From Geobacter sp. (GTDB taxonomy: Bacteria; Desulfobacterota; Desulfuromonadia; Geobacterales; Geobacteraceae), in assembly GCA_003574885.1 (NCBI GenBank), contig PJFC01000002.1:372001-436000 (forward strand): DNA of 64,000 bases. Direction: 5' to 3'. A program made the translations under genes and the position numbers. Position 1 is the first letter of the stretch, and each line of letters starts with the position of its first letter. Shown piece after piece: positions 1-8,023 of this stretch. The notes beneath the pieces were generated by a model that had not been told where the DNA came from, ran no database searches, and saw only the letters and a list, made by a program, of their open reading frames with translations.

Positions 1-1
1 C

Positions 2-490
2 GAGATCCGTGCTGCGCTTGAGGAGCTTCTGGCTGAGTACGAGCTGTCCGGACGGGGGATTGTTCTTGTCGAAGTGGCAGGGGGATACCAGTTCCGCAGT
101 CGCCCTGAACATGCCGATTACCTGAAGCGCCTTTCCAAGACGCGCCCCCCGAAATTCGGACAGTCGTCCCTGGAGACCCTGGCGATCATTGCCTACCGGC
201 AGCCCATAACTCGTGCTGAAATCGAATACTTGCGGGGTGTGGATTGCGGAGGGATACTCAAGACGCTTCTGGATAAGAAACTCATCAAGATCCTCGGCAA
301 GAAGGACGTTCCCGGTCGCCCCCTTATTTACGGAACCACGCGGGAATTCCTTGAGCTCTTCAGCCTCAAGAACCTGGCGAGCCTGCCGACGCTAAAAGAG
401 ATCCAGGACCTGGTTCAGCCGCCGACTTATGAAGAGCAGGGAGAGCTTCCGCTGACCGTATCGGCTGGCGGCGAGGAAACGGGAGAGTAG
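2..490 (+). CDS. scpB: SMC-ScpA/B complex segregation/condensation protein ScpB (5' truncated by window edge)
   Basis: The frame is open from base 2 (EIRAALEELLAEYELSGRGIVLVEVAGGYQFRSRPEHADYLKRL...); ScpB-like winged-helix motif LETLAIIAYRQPITRAEIEYLRGVD. Confidence 0.93.
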   Translation, partial: EIRAALEELLAEYELSGRGIVLVEVAGGYQFRSRPEHADYLKRLSKTRPPKFGQSSLETLAIIAYRQPITRAEIEYLRGVDCGGILKTLLDKKLIKILGKKDVPGRPLIYGTTREFLELFSLKNLASLPTLKEIQDLVQPPTYEEQGELPLTVSAGGEETGE

Positions 491-536
491 GGTTGGGGCG
501 GTAAAGAACTGCCCCTCTGACGACAAGGAGGGTTCA

Positions 537-1340
537 ATGCTGCGACAACCCGCCGTTGCAGGTCAGTTCTATACCGATAACCCCCAACAACTGCATGCCG
601 AGCTTGCGCGTCTGGTCACTTCGGCCGAGGAGAAAGAACGTCCCCTGGGGGTTATTGCTCCCCATGCGGGGTACATGTATTCAGGTGCCGTAGCCGGGGC
701 ATTGTACGGTGCGATCGAGGTGCCTGCCACCGTTATCATTCTGGGCCCCAATCATCACGGTATAGGTCGCCGGGCAGCCCTTTCTCCTGCAGACCAGTGG
801 CAGACCCCCCTGGGTGTTGTTCCGGTAAATCAGACCCTCTCCACACTTGTTCGCCGCCACGCTCTCCTTGTAGAAGAGGATTCGACTGCCCATCTTTACG
901 AGCACTCCCTCGAAGTACAGGTTCCCTTTCTCCAGCATGTCCGTCCCGACGTATCCATCGTTCCTCTCTGTCTCGGTTTCGGTGATTTTGAAAGCTGCAG
1001 GACATTGGGCGATGGGATCGCTGCGGCTGTCAGGGAGTACGGCGAGGAGGTGTTGATCGTCGCCAGTTCCGACATGACCCACTATGAGCCGGCAACGGCA
1101 GCACGGCGCAAAGACGAGCTTGCCATAGCCGCGGTCCTGGCCATCGATCCGCCGGGACTTCTTCATGTCTGCCACCAGGAAGGGATCACCATGTGCGGTG
1201 TGGTACCTGCAACAGTCATGCTTGTTGCTGCACTGTCTCTCGGAGCTACCCGGGCCCGCCTGGTACGCTACGCCACCAGTGGCGACGTGACAGGCGACAA
1301 CCGGCAGGTTGTGGCTTATGCCGCCTTGACGGTTACCTGA
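537..1340 (+). CDS. AmmeMemoRadiSam system protein B (MEMO1 family)
   Basis: MLRQPAVAGQFYTDNPQQL...GVIAPHAGYMYSGAVAGALY... is typical of the MEMO1 family. Confidence 0.93.
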   Translation: MLRQPAVAGQFYTDNPQQLHAELARLVTSAEEKERPLGVIAPHAGYMYSGAVAGALYGAIEVPATVIILGPNHHGIGRRAALSPADQWQTPLGVVPVNQTLSTLVRRHALLVEEDSTAHLYEHSLEVQVPFLQHVRPDVSIVPLCLGFGDFESCRTLGDGIAAAVREYGEEVLIVASSDMTHYEPATAARRKDELAIAAVLAIDPPGLLHVCHQEGITMCGVVPATVMLVAALSLGATRARLVRYATSGDVTGDNRQVVAYAALTVT

Positions 1341-3970
1341 TGGATGTCATTACCACCCATGTAAATGCCGATTTCGACTGCCTCGGTGCGATGGTTGCAG
1401 CCAGGAAGCTCTATCCCGACGCGCGCCTGGTCTTTTCCGGTTCCCAGGAAAAGAGTATGCGTGACTTCTTCCTCAAATCCACCAGCTATGCCCTTGATTT
1501 TACCCGCCTGAAGGACCTGGAGTTCGACAAAATCACCCGTCTCATTCTCGTTGACTGTCAGCACTCCTCCCGTATCGGCCGTTTCGCCGAGATCCTTACT
1601 CGTCCGGGAATGGAGGTTCATATCTATGATCACCATCCCGAATCGTCGGGAGACATTGCTCCATCCGCCGGCATTATCCGCGAGAGCGGTTCGACCTGCA
1701 CCATCCTGACCACCTTGTTGCGTGAGCAGCGTATCGTGGTGAATGCCACCGAGGCGACCCTCATGATGCTCGGCATCTACGAGGATACGGGAAGTCTCAC
1801 CTTTCCCTCAACCACGGGGGAAGATTACCTTGCGGCCTCATGGCTTCTGGAGCGGGGGGCAAATCTCAACACCGTGGCTGATTTTATGACCCAGGAGCTG
1901 ACTGCCGAACAGGTTTCGCTCCTGAACGATCTCCTTAAATCCCTCAAGACTACCACCCTGAACGGTATAGATATCTCCATAACCCACGCATCGCTGGACT
2001 ATTACATCGGCGACATCGCCGTGCTTGCGCACATGATGCGCGACATGGAAAACCTTGAGGCACTGTTTATCGTAGTCGGGATGGGAAGCAGGGTCTATGT
2101 CGTTGCCCGAAGTCGCATCTCCGAAGTGAACGTGGGGGATATCCTCCGCGAACTTGGAGGGGGAGGGCACGCAACCGCAGCATCGGCGACAGTCAGGGAG
2201 CTGACTCTCATCCAGGTCCTTGACCGGCTCGAAGAAATACTCCGTTCGAAGGTTAATCCCCGCCGTCTTGCCAGGGACATCATGTCCGCCCCGGTAAAAA
2301 CCATGCCAGCCGGTACGTCGTTATCCGAGGCACGCGATCTGCTGACTCGCTACAATGTGAACGCCATGCCGGTCCTCGAAGGAGAGACGATGGTCGGCAT
2401 CATCTCCCAACGGATTGTCGAAAAGGCTCTCTATCACGGGCTTGGCGAGCTGCCGGTGAGCGAATACATGCACACGGAATTCATGAGGGGAACACCGGAA
2501 ACGCCGATTGCGGTCATCCAGGAGTACATTGTTGGGCAAAACAGACGCCTCGTGCCCGTTTTTGACGGGGACGAACTCTGCGCCGTGGTCACGCGTACCG
2601 ATCTGCTACGATCCATGTACGCAGGGGAAGCGCTCTACGACCTTGCACGTGGAAACCTTCCGGTCAGGAGCAGGGAGATGGCAAGACAGATCAGCAGGCA
2701 GCTTGTCCCAAGGGTAGTGCAGATTCTAAGGAATCTGGGACAGATCGGTGAAGAGCTGGACCTTCCTGTTTACGCGGTCGGCGGATTTGTACGCGACCTC
2801 CTTCTCGGTATCGAAAATTACGACATAGATGTGACGGTAGAAGGGGATGGTATCCTCTTTGCGACGACCTTTGCCGCGCGATTCGGCTGTCGGGTCAAGA
2901 GTCACGTGAAGTTTGCCACGGCGGTAATCGTCTTCCCCGACGGAACCCAAATAGATGTGGCCAGTACCCGCCTGGAATATTATGCCTCTCCCGGCGCCCT
3001 TCCCACGGTGGAGCGCTCATCCCTCAAGATGGATCTCTATCGTCGCGACTTTACCATCAATACCCTGGCCATACGTCTCAACAGTCCGGATTTCGGCCAG
3101 CTCGTCGATTACTTCGGCGCCCAGCGTGATCTGCAGGAACGCGTTCTCAGGGTGCTTCACAACCTTTCCTTTGTTGAGGATCCGACACGGGTGTTCCGTG
3201 CCATACGGTTCGAGCAGCGTCTTGACTTCCACATCGCCAAGCATACGGAAAATCTGATCAAGAATGCGGTGAAGATGAACTTTCTTGACAAGTTGGGGGG
3301 AAAACGGCTTCTTGCTGAGCTTGTGCACATTCTGACAGAGAATGATCCACTCCGGGCCGTAGATCGACTTTCCTCACTAGGTTTGCTCCGCTTCATCCAT
3401 CCGTCCCTGCAGCTGACAAAACAGGTTCATCATTTCCTTGAAGAGGCTGTCCGTATAGTTTCATGGTTCGAACTCCTCTTTCTTGAACGCCATTATGAGA
3501 AGTGGGCGGTCTATTTGCTGGCGCTGACCGGTCTTCTCTCCGATGATGCTTTTCTGAGCACCTGCATTCGGCTTTCGGTAAACGAGCATTACCGGGAAAA
3601 GCTCTTCGAGTCACGCAAACTGGCAGGTGCGACACTGGAGGTCATGCAGCGTAACGCTGCGCGCAACGGTATACTGCGTCGAAGCGACGTTTACTTCTGG
3701 CTCAAGGACCTGCCGGTTGAACTTCTTCTCTACATGATGGCCCGCACCTCAAGCGAGGATGTAAAAAAATACATATCGCTTTACATAACCCAGCTTCAGA
3801 ACGTGCATGCCATCCTTGACGGTAACGATCTCATACGACTCGGTGTGCCGGCAGGTCCCCTCATTCGCGAATTGCTCGGCATCATCCTCGATGCCCGTCT
3901 CAACAACGAGGTAGAGAGCCGTGAGGATGAAGAACGACTGGTAAAGCTCCGGCTAAGAACAGGCTCTTAA
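1340..3970 (+). CDS. DHH phosphoesterase + CBS pair + tRNA nucleotidyltransferase/poly(A) polymerase fusion (A-adding tRNA NTase-type)
   Basis: N-terminal DHH motifs (THVNADFDCLGAM, VDCQHSSR, YDHHPES), central CBS domains, C-terminal NTase motif VYAVGGFVRDLLLGIENYDIDVTVEGDG. The ORF track starts at 1193, but the ATG at 1340 overlaps the preceding stop (TGATG) and begins the DHH domain. Confidence 0.92.
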   Translation: MDVITTHVNADFDCLGAMVAARKLYPDARLVFSGSQEKSMRDFFLKSTSYALDFTRLKDLEFDKITRLILVDCQHSSRIGRFAEILTRPGMEVHIYDHHPESSGDIAPSAGIIRESGSTCTILTTLLREQRIVVNATEATLMMLGIYEDTGSLTFPSTTGEDYLAASWLLERGANLNTVADFMTQELTAEQVSLLNDLLKSLKTTTLNGIDISITHASLDYYIGDIAVLAHMMRDMENLEALFIVVGMGSRVYVVARSRISEVNVGDILRELGGGGHATAASATVRELTLIQVLDRLEEILRSKVNPRRLARDIMSAPVKTMPAGTSLSEARDLLTRYNVNAMPVLEGETMVGIISQRIVEKALYHGLGELPVSEYMHTEFMRGTPETPIAVIQEYIVGQNRRLVPVFDGDELCAVVTRTDLLRSMYAGEALYDLARGNLPVRSREMARQISRQLVPRVVQILRNLGQIGEELDLPVYAVGGFVRDLLLGIENYDIDVTVEGDGILFATTFAARFGCRVKSHVKFATAVIVFPDGTQIDVASTRLEYYASPGALPTVERSSLKMDLYRRDFTINTLAIRLNSPDFGQLVDYFGAQRDLQERVLRVLHNLSFVEDPTRVFRAIRFEQRLDFHIAKHTENLIKNAVKMNFLDKLGGKRLLAELVHILTENDPLRAVDRLSSLGLLRFIHPSLQLTKQVHHFLEEAVRIVSWFELLFLERHYEKWAVYLLALTGLLSDDAFLSTCIRLSVNEHYREKLFESRKLAGATLEVMQRNAARNGILRRSDVYFWLKDLPVELLLYMMARTSSEDVKKYISLYITQLQNVHAILDGNDLIRLGVPAGPLIRELLGIILDARLNNEVESREDEERLVKLRLRTGS

Positions 3971-4198
3971 CAAGGTGCTGTGATTTGTAACCGTGCCAGT
4001 GAATTGGCTGAAGTTTGATAACATGCTTAAATTACGACGTAACTCTAATTTTGTGGCGATGTTTTAGGCCATATGACGTGTGAAACCACGTTATTGGTAC
4101 AACTTGTTGAGGTGATGTGTAAGTGCGGGCGTGTTTTCTCATGAAAAACTGACGTAACACCAAGGGCTTATAGCGTGGCAATATTTTTTGCCTGTTAA

Positions 4199-4215
4199 TT
4201 GGCCCACATTTTGCA
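4199..4215 (+). promoter_or_regulatory. putative sigma-54 (RpoN) -24/-12 promoter
   Basis: TTGGCCCACATTTTGCA matches YTGGCACGNNNNTTGCW with GG-N10-GC spacing, about 35 nt upstream of the ATG at 4250. Confidence 0.6.
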
Positions 4216-4249
4216 AATAAGTTGACATAATGGCTCAACGGGGGGGGGA

Positions 4250-4642
4250 ATGAAAAATTTTAAGCGCGTAGTGATGGTTGCTCTGGCCGCGGTTCTGCTC
4301 ACCAGTTGGAGTGTCCCCTGTAGTGCCGAAGACGGTGCATTCAAAAACATCTTTGAAAATGCTTTTTATGGCGGGCTTGCCGGCACCCTTGTGGGGGGTG
4401 CGCTTCTCGCTTTTACCAAAAGGCCGGGCGATCATCTGGATTACCTTTCCGTAGGCGCCGCTAGCGGTGTTCTCGCCGGGGCTGCCTATGGCCTGGTGAA
4501 ATCATCCCGGGCGTTTGCCGAAATAGATAACGGCAAGGTGAGACTTGCCATGCCGACCATAATTCCCGAGTTTCAGGAGGCTAATGCCAGGGGTGCGTCG
4601 TCGGTTATGTTTAAAGCGGAGTTGATCAGGGGGAAATTCTAG
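4250..4642 (+). CDS. small exported/membrane protein with glycine-rich (glycine-zipper-like) hydrophobic segments; function unknown
   Basis: Signal peptide MKNFKRVVMVALAAVLLTSWSVPCSA, followed by YGGLAGTLVGGALLAF and GAASGVLAGAAYGL; G-rich RBS; terminator downstream. Confidence 0.8.
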   Translation: MKNFKRVVMVALAAVLLTSWSVPCSAEDGAFKNIFENAFYGGLAGTLVGGALLAFTKRPGDHLDYLSVGAASGVLAGAAYGLVKSSRAFAEIDNGKVRLAMPTIIPEFQEANARGASSVMFKAELIRGKF

Positions 4643-4670
4643 GGTTCATTGTTGAACACTCACACTATTA

Positions 4671-4703
4671 GGGGGTATCTGCTTAGCAGGTACCCCCTTT
4701 TTT
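4671..4703 (+). terminator. rho-independent terminator
   Basis: GGGGGTAtCTGCttaGCAGgTACCCCC followed by TTTTTT. Confidence 0.85.
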
Positions 4704-4740
4704 CTGTCACATAGTTGCCGGTTGTATAGAAGTTGTGTGT

Positions 4741-6114
4741 TTATGATTCATCAGTGACGCATCGGATGGATGCCTCAATGCCGTCCATAAGGAATTTCAG
4801 GTCATCGAGGGTGATGGCGAGAGGAGGGAATACCACGATGATGTTGCCGAGCGGCCTCAGGAACAGTCCATGTTGTAATGCCTCCATGCAAACTCGCATG
4901 CCGACACGCTCTTCCCAGGGATAGGGTTCCTTGGTTCTTTTGTCCCGCACCAGTTCAATCCCTCCCAGCATTCCGCATTGTCTGACGTTTCCCACATGGT
5001 GAAGTTCATTCAACACTTTAAGTCTCTCTTGTAAGTATCCAATTTTAGGTGGCAAACTTTCAAGAAGACTGTCAGCCTTAAACAGGTCGAGGCTTGCCAG
5101 TGCCGTAGCGCAGGCAATGGGATTTCCGGTGAAGGTATGGCCATGAAAAAATGTCTTAAGTTCACGGTAATCGCCGAGAAAGGCATCGTAAACCTTTTGG
5201 GTGGCCATGGTCGCTGCCAGCGGCAGATAACCGGCGGTTATCCCCTTGGAAAGCGCCATAATGTCCGGCGTAACCCCTTCCTGCTGGCAGGCGAACATGG
5301 TGCCGGTCCTGCCAAAACCTACCGCAACCTCGTCTGCGATCATGAGGACGTCGTAGCGGTCGCATAACTCCCGTACCCGTTTGAGGAATCCTGGAGGGTG
5401 AACGATCATGCCGCCTGCCCCTTGGGCTAGGGGTTCAATAACGAGACCGGCGAGTTCCTCCGCGTGCGATGCCATGAGCCGTTCCAGTTCCTTGAGGCAG
5501 AGACGGTCACATTTCTCCGCGTCCTGCTCAGAGCATAGTTCGCAACGATAGCAGTAGGGAGAAGGAGCCTGGATGGTCGGGAAGAGGAGAGGGCGGAATA
5601 CGGCGTGGTAGAGATCGATGCCGCCGACGCTCACCGCTCCTATGGTATCGCCGTGGTAGGCGTTCGCAAAGGAGATGAACTTCGTCTTCCCGGCAGCGTT
5701 TCCGCCACGATGCTGCTGGTACTGGAAGGCCATCTTGATGCCGATTTCCATGGCGGTTGAGCCGTTGTCGGAGTAAAAAACCTTGCAGAGACCTGTCGGA
5801 GCGATCTCTACAAGCCGTTTGGCGAGGATTGCAGCCTGGTCGTTAGCGAGTCCTAGTTGGGTCGTATGCTCGATTCGGTCGACCTGTCTTTTTATGGCGT
5901 CATTGATCTCCCGCCGGCAGTGGCCGTGGACATTGGTCCAAACGGAGGCAACGCCGTCCAGGTAGCGGTTGCCATCGCTGTCGATGAGGTAACACCCCTC
6001 CCCGTGCGTGATAACAATTGGGGGCGATGCCTCCCAGTCTCGCATCTGGGTAAAAGGGTGCCAGACGTACTTCTGATCATATTCCTGCAGAGTTTTCGTG
6101 CCCAGTTCAGACAA
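4741..6114 (-). CDS. bioA: adenosylmethionine--8-amino-7-oxononanoate transaminase
   Basis: 457-aa class III aminotransferase ([32 protein letters not shown]) next to bioD and bioB. Confidence 0.96.
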   Translation of the reverse strand: MSELGTKTLQEYDQKYVWHPFTQMRDWEASPPIVITHGEGCYLIDSDGNRYLDGVASVWTNVHGHCRREINDAIKRQVDRIEHTTQLGLANDQAAILAKRLVEIAPTGLCKVFYSDNGSTAMEIGIKMAFQYQQHRGGNAAGKTKFISFANAYHGDTIGAVSVGGIDLYHAVFRPLLFPTIQAPSPYCYRCELCSEQDAEKCDRLCLKELERLMASHAEELAGLVIEPLAQGAGGMIVHPPGFLKRVRELCDRYDVLMIADEVAVGFGRTGTMFACQQEGVTPDIMALSKGITAGYLPLAATMATQKVYDAFLGDYRELKTFFHGHTFTGNPIACATALASLDLFKADSLLESLPPKIGYLQERLKVLNELHHVGNVRQCGMLGGIELVRDKRTKEPYPWEERVGMRVCMEALQHGLFLRPLGNIIVVFPPLAITLDDLKFLMDGIEASIRCVTDES

Positions 6115-6832
6115 TGCCGATCTCCTTCAGAAGAAAAGGTGTCAGTATGTGGTTGTCGATTGCGTCCGTGAGCTGTGATATCAATGTGTGCTCATCTTCC
6201 GCATCCATGGCCGGGAAGACACCGAGGACTGGTGCGCCGCACAGGGAGCCGAGGAGGTGAGGCGCATACTCTTCGGCCTGACCCGGTTGAGCAGGGTAGT
6301 TGTTGATGATGATACCCCTGACGGTAAGCCCCATCTGTCGTGCGGCAAAAGTGGTCAGAAGTGTATGGTTGATTGTCCCAAGGTTCGGGCGGGCGACGAC
6401 GAGGAGCGGCAGCGACAGTTGGGCCGCCAGGTCGGAAATGAGAAGTCCTCCGGCCAGGGGGACCATGAGCCCGCCGGCACCTTCGACGATGACAAAGTCG
6501 TGGCGGTTGGCCAGACGTTCGTATGATGCCCTTATGGCATGGAAGTCGATCCGTACCCCATCCTGTTCGGCTGCCATGGAAGGGGATATGGGGGCACGAA
6601 GGAGGTAAGGAGCAGTGTCAGGGTCGCCGGAATCGGTTCCGGCGGCCCAGCAGAGGAGTTCCGCGTCGTCCGACACAAGTCGGCCGTCTATCTCAGCGCA
6701 GCCGCTGGTGACTGGTTTCATCACCCCAACGTTAACGCCGTGCTGTCGCAGCAGACGGGCAATGACCGCGGAGACAGCAGTTTTGCCGACGCCGGTATCG
6801 GTCCCGGTTATAAATATTCCTTTTGCTGACAT
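6107..6832 (-). CDS. bioD: dethiobiotin synthase
   Basis: P-loop GIFITGTDTGVGKTAVSA; overlaps bioA. Confidence 0.96.
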   Translation of the reverse strand: MSAKGIFITGTDTGVGKTAVSAVIARLLRQHGVNVGVMKPVTSGCAEIDGRLVSDDAELLCWAAGTDSGDPDTAPYLLRAPISPSMAAEQDGVRIDFHAIRASYERLANRHDFVIVEGAGGLMVPLAGGLLISDLAAQLSLPLLVVARPNLGTINHTLLTTFAARQMGLTVRGIIINNYPAQPGQAEEYAPHLLGSLCGAPVLGVFPAMDAEDEHTLISQLTDAIDNHILTPFLLKEIGIV

Positions 6833-6910
6833 CGGTTATGTCCTTTGAAGATGGGAATACGGGAGCACTGTCTTACGCCCGTTTGAGAGTTGACTCGTGA
6901 CAATCAATAC

Positions 6911-7900
6911 TCATTCGCAGCAACTGGCGACATTAAGTTCCAGGTCCTTGAGCATCTGCCAGTCCTGCTCCGGTGCCCGCCCGGTGGTGGTGAGGTAATT
7001 GCCGATCATGGTGCCACTGGCCCCCGCCATGAATATCCATGACTGGAGTTCCCGCAGGTTATGTTCCCGTCCGCCACAGACCGAAATCCTTCGGTCGGGG
7101 AGAATAAGCCTGAATATGGCGATGGTATGGAGGCATTCCAGGGGGGTAATATTGTTGGCCTCCGCAAGTTGTGTCCCTTCAATGGGATTGAGGAAATTGA
7201 GAGGCACAGAGTCAACTGCCAACTCCCGCAGTGTCAGGGCGAGTTCAACGCGCTGTCGGGCGGTTTCCCCCAGGCCGAAGATGCCTCCGCAGCAAACCTT
7301 CATGCCGGCCTGCCTGGCAACTCGCACCGTCTCTACGTCCTGTTCGTAATCGTGGGTGGTGCAGACGCTGGGGAAAAAGCTGCGCGATGTCTCAAGATTG
7401 TGGTGATACGTCTCCACACCGGCTTCCTTGAGGGCCGTTGCCGTTGCGAGGTCAATAATGCCGAGGGAGCAGGAGGGGAGTATTCTGGTTTCGCGCCGTA
7501 TACGCTGGACAGCGCGGCAGATCCGGGCTAGCTCCTCTCCTTTGCCGATGCTGGTGCCGCTGGTAACAATACCGTAGCAGCCGGAGCCGTTCTGTTCGGC
7601 CTCCTTTGCGCAGAAAACGATCTTCTCCTCATCCACCAGCGGGTAAACGGTTGTGTCGGTCTTGTGATGGGCAGATTGGGCGCAGAAACTACAGTTTTCC
7701 GGACAGCGACCTGACTTTGCATTGATGATCGAGCAAAGAAAGACATTATTCCCCACGAACCGCTCCTTTATCCGGCTTGCGGCAGAGAAGAGGGTGTGAA
7801 GAGCCGTACCGGTCACGTCGCAGAGCGCAAGTGCATCGGATTCAGATATCCGCTCCCCGGCGATTATCCTGTCTGACAATCTGTTGATATTCTGGTGCAT
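6911..7900 (-). CDS. bioB: biotin synthase
   Basis: Radical SAM motif CPENCSFCAQS and biotin synthase motifs (YHHNLETS, GGIFGLGET). The start is probably the ATG at 7900 (MHQNINRLSDR), not 7948. Confidence 0.95.
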   Translation of the reverse strand: MHQNINRLSDRIIAGERISESDALALCDVTGTALHTLFSAASRIKERFVGNNVFLCSIINAKSGRCPENCSFCAQSAHHKTDTTVYPLVDEEKIVFCAKEAEQNGSGCYGIVTSGTSIGKGEELARICRAVQRIRRETRILPSCSLGIIDLATATALKEAGVETYHHNLETSRSFFPSVCTTHDYEQDVETVRVARQAGMKVCCGGIFGLGETARQRVELALTLRELAVDSVPLNFLNPIEGTQLAEANNITPLECLHTIAIFRLILPDRRISVCGGREHNLRELQSWIFMAGASGTMIGNYLTTTGRAPEQDWQMLKDLELNVASCCE

Positions 7901-8023
7901 GACGTTCCTCCGCTGATTCAGATACCACACAATAGACAAAGCTGTCAACCGGTTATGGCTAGATGGTTAACAAGTAATTGCGAGTGAGTGTGCGATTATT
8001 GCAGGGGAAATGGGGAGGGGCCA

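Noticed and set aside
4160-4180. GTGGCAATATTTTTTGCC near 4173 as a sigma-54 site
   Set aside because: GG-to-GC spacing is 11 nt rather than 10; the site at 4199-4215 fits much better.
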